A stretch of DNA of 64,000 bases from positions 10,565,509-10,629,508 of the forward strand of contig NC_063442.1 of assembly GCF_020379485.1 (NCBI RefSeq). Reading direction: 5' to 3'. This DNA comes from Brassica napus (Eukaryota > Streptophyta > Magnoliopsida > Brassicales > Brassicaceae). The notes beneath the pieces are model-generated. The model saw nothing but the letters and a program-made list of their open reading frames with translations. It was not told the origin of the DNA and did not search any database. The position numbers and the translations under genes are program-made. Shown here piece after piece: positions 14,403 to 26,540 of the stretch (positions are counted from its first letter, which is position 1; each line of letters opens with the position of its first letter).

Positions 14403-16017
14403 ATGGCAATCTCTTTGCTCTGTCTTTTCATCATCACCTTTGCCTCCTTAATCTTTGTCGGAAAGAAGATGAAACGCTCTAAATGGAATCTTCCTCCAAG
14501 CCCTCCACAGTTTCCGATCATCGGAAACTTACACCAAGTTGGAGAGTTGCCTCACAGGTCACTTCAACGCCTAGCTCAAAGAACGGGACATGTCATACTT
14601 GTTCACTTAGGTATGGCCCCTATAACGGTAGTCTCATCAAAAGAAGCAGCTGAAGAAGTGCTCAGAACTCATGACCAAGACTGTTGCACGAGGCCTAATC
14701 TTGTCGGACCGAGGCTAATCTCTCGGGGTTTTAAAGATATCGGGTTTTCGCAATACAGTGAAGAGTGGAAAGAGCGGCGTAAGTTTTTGGTGCGCGAGCT
14801 TTTCTCTTTGAAAAAGGTTCAGTCTTCAAGATATATCAGAGAGGAAGAGTGTAACTTCATGGCCAAGAAACTGTCCGAATCCACCGTTGATCGATCTACA
14901 GTCGATTTGAGCAAAACCCTTTACTGGCTTACCGCGAGTATTTTCTTTAAACTTGCTTTTGGACATAGTTTCCACGAGAGCAAGTTTGTGGATCAAGAAA
15001 AGATAGATGAGCTCGTGTTCGAAGCCGAGACTGCCCTAGCTAGTTTCACTTGCTCTGATTTCTTCCCCTATGCGGGAGTTGGATGGCTTGTTGACTTGCT
15101 GTCGGGACAACACAAGAGGCTCAAAAATGTTTTCTTCAAGCTCGATGCCATGTTTCAACATATGATCGATGATCATTTGAGTCCTGAAAGATCTTCAAAA
15201 TATCACGATGACATTATAGTTTCAATGTTGCATGTGATCCATAAACAAGAAAAATATGATTCCTTAAAGCTTACAATAGATCATATGAAGGGGGTTCTCA
15301 CGGTAAATCTTAAGAGTTCTTTAAACACATTAGTATTCAAATTTAATCTAACGTTTTAATTTCCTTTATTGGTAGAATATATTTCTTGGTGGGATAGACA
15401 CAGGGGCCGTCACCATGATATGGACAATGACGGAACTCGCTAGAAACATGGAAGTGATGAAGAAAGTTCAAGGCGAGATCCGTGACCGCCTTGGAAACAG
15501 TAAGGAGAGAGTCACCGAAGAAGATATCGGTAAGGTTCCTTACTTGTACCTCGTGATCATGGAAACATTCAGGTTACACCCAGCACTTCCTCTTCTGCTT
15601 CCAAGGGAAACTATGACTCACATCAAGGTTCAAGGCTATGATATTCCTCCTAAGAGACGGATCTTGGTCAATGCATGGGCGATAGCTCGAGATCCCAAAC
15701 TTTGGAAAAACCCGGAAGAGTTTAATCCGGACAGGTTTATGGATAATCCTGTGGGTTATAGAGGACAGAGTTTCGAATTCTTACCATTTGGCTCTGGTCG
15801 AAGGATGTGTCCCGGGATAACAATGGGGATGGCTACTGTTGAATTGGGACTCTTGAACTTACTTTACTTCTTTGACTGGAAGTTGCCTGATGGGATGACG
15901 GAGAGAGACATCGATATAGAAGAAGCTGGTACTCTTACGGTCGTCAAGAAAGTACCTCTTAAGCTGGTCCCGGTTCTTAGTTCACTGGTTACACCAAACT
16001 CCAGTTTCAGAAACTGA
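14403..16017 (+). CDS. Cytochrome P450, CYP71B-type
   Basis: Two exons, 14403-15302 and 15376-16017 (phase 0, GT-AG), give 513 residues, the usual CYP71 length, with the intron in the position usual for A-type P450s. An ER membrane anchor ([19 protein letters not shown]) and proline-rich hinge ([15 protein letters not shown]) open the protein. The I-helix oxygen-binding motif is GGIDTGAVT near 305-313, the K-helix ExxR is ETFR at 363-366, FNPDRF follows, and the haem loop [10 protein letters not shown] has the ligand Cys at about 445. All key motifs are intact, so a functional monooxygenase taking electrons from P450 reductase is expected; the substrate is unknown. I do not recall a P450 at this place in the Arabidopsis reductase cluster, so it may be a transposed copy. 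Confidence 0.93.
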
Positions 16018-19000
16018 AGAAGTTTCAAATACACTCTCTGGCAAAAAATGGAATGTATGTTATGTATAAGTGTGTCTGTATGGTAACGATCCGTGCACTT
16101 TTATCTTAAACTGTCTGTAAGATTTTTGTGAAAAGCCTGAATAATGGCTCCGTGGAGTCTTATATATATATATGGAGACTATGTGTTGTAGATATGTTTC
16201 ATTACACTCGCTCAAGATCTCGTCTCCTTCTTTAAACCGTACAACTCTTTGACATGCGACTCATTATCATTAAGAGAACATTAAACAGATAAGTGTTAAG
16301 GATTTCAAAGAGATTAAACCTAGAAAAAGAAAATGATAGAAGAAGACAAAGCTGTTCTCAGAATTTCTTAGTATAATACGTCATTAACGACAAAAGCATG
16401 TGAAGATGCAAATGGAACTCGTAGATGTTAATGGTCTTCCGTGACTAATTAGGCGACAAAATCACTGATGTTGGAGGTATTAGTCGTTACTACATAAGGC
16501 ATGTGGAGTGGTGAGTTACCATGTGGATGCAAGAGATGCTGAGATGGAGAAGGATAAACTGAGGGTTTATGTCTTGACGTAGTCGTTGAAGTAGTTTCTG
16601 AGGCAGTGTGTGTCAGAGAGTGAACCATGAGGCATACGGAGTGGTAGAGACCATGTAGACGCAAGATGCTGAGCTGGCGTGGGATAAACTTGAGGAGCAA
16701 ATTTATACCGTGGAGAAAAGGCAAGAGATAAACTTGGGGAGGAAGTTTATGCCTTGAGGAATAAGTACATTTCAATAAAAGGAAAGTGTACTTATTGATA
16801 TGGAAGTTGTTCATATTCATGTTCCTTGGAGATTAGGGTTTCAGGAACGTGGAGATCACTATAAAAGAGCTATGGAGTCGTTTGTATTCCATAAGACACT
16901 GGCTATTATTATAGAGGAAGGGTGAAAATCCCTTAGGGGTGTTCTTGGGTCGTGCTGAAGCAGATGCTGAAGTACTGACGGGAAAGAGACATGTTTGGGT
17001 AGATTAGGAATCTGTCAGTAACGTGTGTTAGGGTGTTAACACTGACGTGTAAAAACTGATAAGCAAGTTTTGTAATAGATTGTTTAGGCGATTTCTAATA
17101 AAGCATAGTTGATTGCTTGTATTTATTTTGTCTCTTGATTTATCTTCTGCATTACTCAATTGTAGTGTTATCTTTAGAATTCAGCATCGATTGTGTCCAT
17201 TTCCCATTAATTTTTCTCAGAATTCCTCATGTAAATCTTATTCTGCCATCGCCATTATAGCACCATGCCACCACATGTGGCTTTTTAGCTCCATGTCTTT
17301 CTTGGTCGTTTCTAAGGCTCCCACATTTGATTTTGTTTATAGCAGTGGCTGAACCAGAACATTTATCTACTGAAGGCAGAGCATATTTTTGAAAATATAG
17401 TTTATAAATTACTTAACTACTATAAATATACTATACGTTTTACCCATACTCATAATTTAAAATATTGTTACATTTTAGATATATTTGTTGATAAAAAATT
17501 ATAATAATCACTAAAAAATTTGATCACCATTGCGATAATATAATAATACTTTTTTAACAATTTTTGTTTTTGAAAACATTTACTGACGCTTGTGATTGTA
17601 ACACGCAAAATCATAACTAGTTTTAGGTAACATATTTTTTGAACAAAAAAATAGATAATATATTTTAAAATTTATAGTATTCAATTTATAAATAATAAAC
17701 ACAACCCCGAATTTTCTATGATTTCAAAACATAATCATTTCAATGTAATAGAAATATATAGTATGATTAAATAAATTAAAATAATATAGATTATTCTACC
17801 TTAACTTAATCAAAATTGTTGTCGGGAAGTGCATGCATGTAGACGAAAATTTGTCCAGACATTCATTTGCTTAAAGTGTTAGCCTTCGTATATATTTCTT
17901 AAATAGCAACTAACAAATATTTAAATGAAACCAGCGTAACTTTAGTTATGGATTATTATTGTGTTTAAATTTGAGCTTAAGCTTGATATCCACATTATAG
18001 AGGTACACGATTCAGTGCACCACAAAAAGGATCGTATTGCATATAGATCAAGGGAAGTCAAAGTGACTAGGGATATGAAATATCTAAAAACGCATCTAGG
18101 TCAGGCGCTAGCCTAGGATATATCGACAACGGTTTCTTTCAGGAGTAACATTATCGGAGACTAAGACTCAGATCAATACAATCAAAAAGAGATGCAATCA
18201 CTAGGCCTAACTAACAATCACCTAGAGATGAAAACACAAATCTCTAGATGATTTTCAGGAAAACTCATCCACTCTTGGCTTTGGTTGATTTGGGAACTCC
18301 TTCAGAGTCGCTAGCCTATATGCTCCATGTTCAATAAAAATTTAAGCCTTTTGACTTTGGAAAATACTATTTTTATTTCGTATAAAAATAACTACGTTAT
18401 TTATTTAAAATTCATTTTATTTAAAATCCAATTTTATTTTACTTGGTTTTTAATTTTTAATATATTTTATTTTTGAAAAAGGCCATTTTATTTAGGTAAA
18501 TATATGGAGATTTGAGAAACATTAAAAAATAATGATTTCAATTGGTGACGATATTCTACAAACAGAATATTGGTGACATTCGTATTCCTCAATTTTTATA
18601 TGAATCATGTTGATTTTTTTTGTCAAATTAGTGACACATGGGTTCTACTCTATTTCTCTCATTTTTCGAGGATGAAAAAATTTACGAAGAAAAAATTTCT
18701 ATTCCAATTTTGATGGGGAATGAATTGAACAGAAAATTTACCATGAACCATTTTTGTGTATAGCAAACACGAAGTATTTGAAACATAAAATTGTTTAAAC
18801 AGGGTAAATTATCGTATAAGTTATACTGTAGTAGGTATTATTACTGCCAAGTACTCCTTCTGGTTTATTATGTGTGTTATAGATTGTTTTTTTTTTGGGC
18901 TCAAAATGTATGTTATAGATAAAAACAAATGTATTAAGAAATTTAATTTTCTCAAAACAGTAACCATTAAAAACAATTCAACCAAACATAAAAATATAAA

Positions 19001-20339
19001 ATATATTGAAAACTCTTATCAGAATTCCTCATGTAAATCTTATTCTGGCATCATGACAACACCATACCACCACACCACATGTGGCTTTTTAGCTCAGGTC
19101 TTGCTTTGTCGTCTTAAGGCTCCCACATTTGATTTTATGTATCAAACAGTGCTTCAACCACAACAGCATTTATCTACCGAGCGAACATTTTTGTTTACAA
19201 ACAGCAGTACTGTTTGTGTATCAAACAGTGCTCACATGTAACTACAAAAATGTTTTGTTTTGTTTACCAAAAAAAATATTTTTGTAGTGTTCCAACCGTC
19301 CAAGCCTCCTACGGCGTACTCGGTTAGTAAATCTCATCTTGCACTATAGGCTGTGCATTAATCTTTTAGAATATTTTATGTTCTCTGCCGTCATTCGTAC
19401 AATATCGTGAATTATTTTCTGATAAGTCACTCATCGTTATATTATTTTAGCTCAACACGTTTAATTGTGAAAATCTTTTGGAAGGTATGATCCAGAAGAT
19501 AAATACATGCATTTCAACATATACCACAAACCAAGATATTACAGTCACCACATAATGCAACGTTTTCATTGCACCCCAATATTGTCATCAATGTTAGTGT
19601 GAACCTACACATGATTACTCTCTCGTTTAAATTTGGATTTAACACTATTCGTAACGCCCCATCCACCTACAATTAATGAACCTCTCATGCCCACTCACTC
19701 AATCTATGGGCCTCATCCCGTGCGACGGGCAGTGCATTAATTTTTTGGAAGCTGGAAATCTTTGCTAGTGACCATGTAATCACCAGATGAGCTTTTCGTG
19801 TTTTGGCCTCATTCGCACGATATCGTGAATCACTGATATATCATTCATCATTCTACTACTTCAGCTAAAACATGATTAAATCTGGAGTCTTTCGTGATGT
19901 TAACCAAAAAAATAAATGCACTTTAGTGATAAAAGTATTCAAATCGATTCTCTTATACCTTTTCTACCTATACTACAAACTGAAATATTAAAAAAAATTC
20001 TGCAAATATTATTTATAAATTACTTAACGACTATAATATATTATACATTTTATCCATAATCTAATTAAAAATATTTTATAATATATTATTTGTTACATTT
20101 TACATATATTTGTTGATAAAAATAAATAACCACTAAAACTTTTGATCACCATTACGAGACTATAATATTTTTTTGAATATTTTGTTATTAAGATATTTAT
20201 AGACACCGGTGATAGTAACATTTAAAATCATAACAAATTTGGCATAAAAGGGTCAAAATGACCAAAATAAATTTTATTAAAAAGATAAAAGACACTTATG
20301 CCCCTAATGATAGTAACATTCAAAGAATGGAGTTTTGGG
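16018..20339. other. TE-rich intergenic region between P450 and nested palindrome
   Basis: No gene is supported. Bases about 16440-17160 look like an LTR or similar unit: a tandem ~133-bp repeat (landmark gg-gtggagtggt near 16500 and the matching ggcatacggagtggt near 16630), a TATA-like tataaaag near 16860 and aataaag near 17100. Bases about 18000-18330 are less AT-rich and resemble an LTR-retrotransposon remnant. Two further repeats occur in diverged pairs: about 19320-19510 with 19705-19925 (shared cgatatcgtgaat-like core), and about 17385-17600 with 19995-20230 (shared ttataaattacttaac and ttgatcaccatt). Confidence 0.5.
17216..19235. repeat. Direct repeat pair spaced 1.8 kb
   Basis: The segment at about 17218-17370 recurs at about 19020-19200 in the same orientation. 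Shared words are agaattcctcatgtaaatc, cacatgtggctttttagctc and ggctcccacatttgatttt. No coding or terminal signature is clear. Each copy is followed by AT-rich DNA that is also repeated, so the whole 17.2-20.2 kb stretch behaves like an old duplicated unit. Confidence 0.7.
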
Positions 20340-21837
20340 AGGTGGAGTTTAAAATTTAGAAAATCACATTTAAACCTTCAGACTCACATTTACACGCACT
20401 TTAACTTTGAATTTTTTTCATTAACACTTCTTACCTTCAAAGTAAAAATTTTAACATATCAAACCATAATTTTTTTTCCTGCCAAAATTTTGATGACATA
20501 AAAGTATCAAGTGTCAAAAAGAGATGATTGGGCGAAAAGACTAGATAAATAACGATGACATGTAAAATAAATAATTTTATATCTTTTTCAGTCAAAATAA
20601 TAAAACTAAAAATTAAAATTTTACCAACACCATATTTATAAATTTAGAAAATTTAAATTTTAATCTTTGGAAATTTAAACAAAAAATTAAAAAATTTAAT
20701 CTTTGGAAGAAAAGATGTTATGTTATAAAATTATGGGGAATTGCCACTAATACCACTTTCCTAATACCACTTTTCAACTTTACACTTTTCAATTTTACCA
20801 TTAAAATTTTAATGGCTAAAGTACCATTATACCCTTATTTAATCAAACATACACCTATTTTCTTTCTCTCACGATTCAAACAGTTCCCAAATTGAACGAC
20901 GAGATTCACGACTCCGAGAAGATTCTACGATTATGATGATTTCTCCGGCGAGATTCGACGACTCCGGCGAGATTTGAAGACGCTGACGTCCGACGAGATT
21001 TGGCGAAGACTACAAGCTCAAACGAACAAAACATGACGAATGCGTAACAAAGGTGAGAGGATAATATATGGTGATTTTCGTCTCTTTCTGTAGTTTAATC
21101 TTTGATTTCTCAAAATCGATCAATTTCTGAGAAGGAAGACGAAGTCTTTCTCATGAAGTTTTCAAATCTCAAATTTATAAGACTTTCTAAATTTATCGAT
21201 CAAGAACATAGTGCTTATGAATGAAGACGACTAACCACCATCATGTTTTTTCGATTGTGTTTATGAATTCCATGGAAGCTCCACTGTTTCAATCTCCTTC
21301 TTACTTTCTCGATTCAACTTAGTTTTACAATCTATACCAAAATTCCGTAAAAGCAATCACTAAAGCTTTTGGATATCGTTTTTGGTTTCGGCTTAGAGTA
21401 ATCAGAAGAATGCTGAAAGAACCCTCCTTTATCCACTTGTAAGTCTAAATGAGACATATAAGCTTGTTTGGTAGTTGTCTCAGTGTGAGATGCTTTTATC
21501 TTTGGGTTGCTTATGAATTCTTAGTTTAGTATGTGTCTCTTGCTTCAGTTTATCCATTGATATTCCTTGTTAATTTGGAAAAGTTTGTTAATTTGGTGAA
21601 TATCTTGTAGTTTCAGGACTAACTGCAACTCTATCTGTGTATATTTTAGGTTATATAGAAGTTTATACTACTTTTCTACTAGTTTAGCTAATAGAATGTT
21701 TTCATTGGGTAATTATGCATTTTGTGTACTTGTGCTGTGGGTATATATATGCTTTGGTTCCGCCGTTCCGGTCTTTAGTGGTCATATACTTTGGTTTTCA
21801 AAGCAGGAGCAATCCGTTTCTTTTGCTCTAATATTTT

Positions 21838-22415
21838 AATTATCAGGTGTGGCAATGTCAACTGGGCTAAGCGTTTAAAATGTAATGTCTGCAACACCAA
21901 TAAACCTGGTCAGAATGAATGTGGTGTGAGGTATGACTCAATGTCAATGACAACCTTCATTTGTATTGTTCTTTAACAGTATTCGAGCTGAGGATTGGTA
22001 TTATAGATGCTTTTGCGGTGAATTTAGGATACATTTATAAGATTTTTGTTCGATAATAGTAGTCTTCGTGTCAGCTTATTCATCTTTAAACATGGCCTCG
22101 TAGATAACTGGAAAAGGGGAAACAATGTTATCTTGACCGAATGCTTTCTTTGGTAATATGTTCAATATGACAAAGCTCCTAATGCATCAAAATGTGCTTT
22201 CTCACTTGAAAAGTTTTGGCCAAATTAGTTTTGCATTAAGAAACGTTATGTTTCAGCCTGATAGGCTGTTGTTGTTCACTGTTCTCTTGAAAGACCTGTG
22301 CTTATTCATTTATTTTCTCCATATAGGGGAGGTCGTGGTGGTGGCTACAAGGAATTGGATGAACAAGAATTAGAGGAAACAAAGAGACGAAGGGGTGAGG
22401 CTGAAGAAGTAATAG
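21838..22415 (+). pseudogene. Captured fragment of a RanBP2-type zinc-finger protein gene
   Basis: 21838-21931 encodes RCGNVNWAKRLKCNVC followed by NTNKPGQNE-CGVR, the RanBP2/NZF zinc-finger signature (…C-N-NW…C-x2-C). After an intron-like gap, 22327-22415 encodes GGRGGGYKELDEQELEETKR and then RRGEAEE, which follows the finger in a plant ZRANB2-like family (At1g67325-like, from memory). The order and phase match a host gene with its intron, so it was copied at DNA level. The amino-terminal half and the first zinc Cys region are missing, and the frame runs out after the second block. Confidence 0.82.
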
Positions 22416-22936
22416 CATATGCTTCTAATGCAGAGTTCTTTGTTACTTCTTTTGTTGCATTTAGTTCTTTTATAAATGTTTATAAATCATTTTTGAGTTC
22501 CTTGTACTCATTTTGCCTAGCATTCCTCAAAGACTTCCCAAGTTCACACATTTATATGTTTTTTATAGACATATGCGATCCACTTTTGTTTGAAAACTTC
22601 TTTATAAAGACTTATAAATCGTCCAGTTGTACTTTTAACAATATCCTAAAATTCAGATTTATAAGGAATTATAGTTCTGTAAAAATGTAGTGTTCACTAT
22701 CCGAAAATCTTAATCTTAACCAGAACTATTCAAATAACAAGTTAAGCCTTATTTGTTTTTTTGGATAACAGAAAGAAGCAAATCCTAAAATTAATTGAAC
22801 TCTTGTTTAAATACTTCTTTATAAAGATTTATAAATCGTCGAGTTGTACTTTTAACAATATCTTGAAATCTAGATTTATATTTATAATGGTGTAAAAAAA
22901 TATTTGGAACAAATTTAATTTTTAGTAAATAACTCT

Positions 22937-23580
22937 TGTTTCCTTCTCCTAAGGTCTCTGACACTGTTGTTGAGCCATATAATGCAACGCTCTCTGTGCA
23001 TCAGCTCGTTGAAAACGCTGACGAGTGTATGGTTCTCGACAATGAGGCTCTCTACGACATCTGCTTCCATACCCTCAAGCTTTCTAACCCCTCCTGTGAG
23101 TAAAAGACTGTATATATTAACCTTAATGTAACATTTGGGTCTTGACTTGTTTGTTTTGTGTGATTTGCTAGTTGGTGATCTGAACCATCTCATCTCGGCT
23201 ACAATGAGTGGTGTTACATGCTGTCTTTGTTTCCCTGGTCAACTCAACTCCGACCTTAGGAAGCTCGCTGTGAACCTGATCCCTTTCCCAAGGCTCCACT
23301 TCTTCATGGTGGGTTTTGTTCTGTTGACATCGAGAGGATCACAGCAATACAGTGCCTTCAGTGTCCCTGAGCTGACCCAGCAGATGTGGGTTGCGAAGAA
23401 CATGATGTGCGCTGCTGACCCTCGTCACGGACGTTACTTAACTGCATCCACTGTGTTCCATGGAAAGCTGAGCACTAAGGAGGTTGATGAGCAGATGATG
23501 AACATCCAGAACAAGAACTCATCCTACTTTGTGGAATGGATCCCGAACAACGTCAAGTCCAGCGTCTGTGACATTGCAAC
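22937..23580 (+). pseudogene. Captured beta-tubulin fragment with retained intron
   Basis: 22937-23095 encodes [20 protein letters not shown] through [20 protein letters not shown], and 23172-23580 encodes [17 protein letters not shown] through [16 protein letters not shown], together about residues 165-355 of beta-tubulin. The 76-bp gap is a GT-AG intron, splitting a Ser-Phe junction exactly as in plant TUB genes, so capture was from genomic DNA. The GTP-binding amino-terminal third and the acidic tail are absent. Substitutions at normally invariant sites (CCLCFPGQL for [17 protein letters not shown] for FAPLTSRG) suggest it is free of tubulin selection. A chimeric transcript or small RNAs are possible. 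Confidence 0.93.
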
Positions 23581-23967
23581 ATTAACTCTTATAATATTTT
23601 TATAAACTATTATATACAGATTTATAAGCCTCTATAAAATTTTATAAGACTTCATAAAAGAATTACCTTTTGAAATTCTACAATTCCTCATAAATGATTT
23701 TATAAACCCTTATAAATAATTTTAAACATTCTTATAAATGATTTATAGACCCTTATAAAAGTTTCTATATATTCATATAAATGATTTTTAAGACTTTATA
23801 AATGAAATTACCTTTCTAAATATTTATAAATGATTTTATAAAACCTTATAAATATTTGGTATATTCTTATAAGTGATTTTATAAAGGTTTATAAATCATT
23901 TATAGGAATATATATAAACTATTGATAAAGGTTTATAAATGATTTCTAAATTTTCATAAATGATTTA

Positions 23968-24130
23968 TAAACATCATGAACGGTTCATCTCCGAACTCAA
24001 TCTCTGCAGAAGAATATCTCACAGCATCAATCAGAGATTTAGCTTCTGGGATTCGACCCATACGCATCAAGCAGATGGCCAGGTTGCACTGTTTGTTTTT
24101 GTCTGGCTCCAAACACAAAGCTCTCCTATT
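23968..24130 (-). pseudogene. Captured fragment of an MS5/SDI1-like TPR gene (antisense)
   Basis: The minus strand encodes RRALCLEPDKNKQCNLAICL, then MRMGRIPEAKSLIDAVR and a tail ending FGDEPF. This is the conserved TPR stretch of the plant MS5/POLLENLESS3 and SULFUR DEFICIENCY-INDUCED (SDI1) family, as I remember it. Only about 55 residues are present, with no start or stop of their own. It lies in opposite orientation to the other two captured fragments, so MULE A acquired pieces from at least three loci in separate events. Confidence 0.8.
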
Positions 24131-26540
24131 CATAGATACATAAGTGCATATAAGGAAAAGACTCGCAAGGGCAAACACAAACTAACAAGAACCAAACCTT
24201 GTAAAGCATTGAGTTGTACTATCAACAATATCTTAAAACCCAGATTTATAAGAGGTTATAATTTTTTAAAATACAATGTTCACTATCCGAAAATATTTCT
24301 CCTAACCAGAACTATTCAAATGACAAGTCTAAATCAACCTTATTTGTTTTTTGAATAACAGAGGAACGAAAATCCTAAAATTACTTGAACCCAGATTTAT
24401 AAAGGTTTATAATTTTTTGAAAACTCAATGTTCACTATCGAAACTCTTTCTCTTAGATCGACCTGTTGTAAACCAACCTTCGTTGATTTTTTTTTTATAA
24501 CAGAAAGAACAAATCCAAAATATTACTTGAATCGAACAAAAAAAATACACAAATTAGAAACATACCAGTGTGAATCGTGGAGAGGAGCCAACATCTCTGA
24601 GGTTTTGAATCGTGATTCTCGTAATTGCTTATCGCTAGATGCGTGAGAGAGAGTGATGATGGAACTCAACGGAGACGACGATGGATCTCGTCGGAGATGA
24701 CGACAGATCTCAACGGAGAGAGAAGAACGATCTCCACAGGGAGAGAGACGATGGATCTCGGAAAGAGAGACGGTGGATCTGACGGAGAGAGAGACGGTGG
24801 ATCCGAAAGGAGAGAGAAGAAGGATCACGACAGTGGAGAAGAAAGAGACGATAGATTGAAGTAAAGATAAGGTTAGTTTAGTCTTTTACCAATTAATAAA
24901 TGTGCTATTTATGAAAATGTCCTTTGAGTGGTGGTATAAGTGAAAAGTGGTATCATGTAAAGTGTATAAGTAAAATTTCCCCTAAAATTATATATGTATA
25001 TATATAAACATAATTAAAATTCAAAATCATATCAAAAATATATAGCAGGATTTGTAAATATATTAAAAAAAAATTCTTATAGTATAACCTTTTAGTGGTT
25101 GACAAACGATCATGCCGAGAATTAGAATCAACAAAAATAAAGTATATTGGTTATAATTGAGAAGTCCGTGCTAATTCTATGATTGAATATCCTTTGACAT
25201 CGAGAAAAATGTTACAATATCACAATTTGTGTTTACTATATTTACAAATCCAGTTATATATTTTTGATATGATTTTGAATGGGAAAATTTTACTTTTACA
25301 CTTTGTTGGATACCACTTTTCAACTTTACCATCAGTCTAAGGACATTTTCAGAAATACACACTTTCATTAATGAGCAAAAGACAATAACACCCTTACCTT
25401 ATCTTCTTCTCCACTATTGGTTTCTCTCCCTGTCCTCGAGTCACCGTCATCTCTCTCTCACCGTCGTCTCTCTCTCTCACCGTCGATTTCCGGCGCCTCT
25501 CTCACCGCCTAGTTCTGGTGTCTCTCTCACCGTCGATCTCTCTCTCACCATCGATCTCTCTCTCACCGTCGACTTCCGGTGACGAAATCGATTCAAAATC
25601 TCCAAGATGTCAACTCATATACGTGATTCACAACTTATGTCTCTAATTTCTGTATTTTTGTTTGATTCGATTTTGTGCTTTCTCTTATCGAAAAATCAAA
25701 CAAGGTTCTCTTAGATATCTCATTTAAAGAGGTCGATCTAAGAGAAACAGATTTGATAGTGAAACGTTGAGAGTGAAAACATTGAGTATTTGAAAACTTA
25801 AATCTGGTTTTGAAATCATATTAAGATTGATCTGAATGGTTCCGGCTAAGAAAAGAGATTTTCCGATAGTGAAAACTGCATATTAAGGAAGAGATAATTT
25901 CCGATAGTAAAAACTGAATATTAAGGAATTATAACCCCTTATAAATCTGGGTTTCATGAGATTGTTGATAAATACAACTCAATGATTTATAAGGAATTAT
26001 AACCCTTTATAAATCTGGGTTTCTACCAGGAAACCTCTTCTGCAGATCTGTTATGTCTACATAGGGACTCAACAAGGGCTTCGACAATTACTGAAGTGTT
26101 GGAGGTGGAGGAGAAAAATAATGTGAGTTTTTACTAAAGTTTATAAATATATTTGTACTGTATTGTTTAGAAAGAGGTTTATAAACATACTCCTTGAAAA
26201 AGGGTTACAAGCAGACGCCTTGGTAAAAAATGTGAAGCGTTTAAGACATTTTAGAATATTTTTCATTTTGTACTTTTTCTGTAACACGTTGCTTGCATCA
26301 TTCACACACTAGCCCTTAACATTCACATTAGATTATTGAGAATGGTTGCTCTGTTTCTTCTTGGCTTGTGTTTTGTGTGTTAACTCGCATGTTTCACTTG
26401 TCTTAACACCTTGCTTATGTCATGCCCTCATTAGCTCCTGCCATTTACATGAGATTACTAAGTTAACTATATTGTTTCATAATGGTTTATAAATAAGAGA
26501 TTTACAGAGACTTATAAAACGTTGTTTTATCTTTGTTACA

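Larger units (their letters stand above)
22615..24535. repeat. Dispersed internal repeat units of MULE A
   Basis: At least three copies of one unit occur at about 22618-22800, 24205-24385 and 24390-24530, with a partial copy at 22835-22890. Shared words are gttgtacttttaacaatatc (partial in some), cagatttataa, tgttcactatccgaaa, ccagaactattcaaa and ataacagaaagaa. The copies bracket the tubulin and TPR fragments. Confidence 0.75.
20735..24982. mobile_element. Mutator-like element A (gene-capturing, Pack-MULE type)
   Basis: The ends are ggggaattgccactaatacc at the left and the related inverted end ...aagtaaaatttcccc at the right. A perfect 9-bp TSD, taaaattat, lies at 20726-20734 and 24983-24991, the size made by Mutator transposases. 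The 4248-bp element has no transposase. It holds pieces of three unrelated host genes, each listed separately, repeated internal units and a dense TTATAAA-motif array (23600-23970). Its outer 450 bp matches, inverted, the right end of MULE B, and its inner end matches the left end of B, so A and B are one family in opposite orientation. Confidence 0.9.

Noticed and set aside
16469..17160. Possible solo LTR with internal tandem repeat, TATA-like and poly-A signals
   Set aside because: It starts TGTTGGAG but I could not find a matching TG/CA end with a credible TSD, so it is only mentioned in the region entry.
24625..24864. Gly/Arg/Asp-rich plus-strand frame
   Set aside because: Subterminal MULE repeat (ggatctcggagag-type units), mirrored at 25400-25570; not a protein gene.
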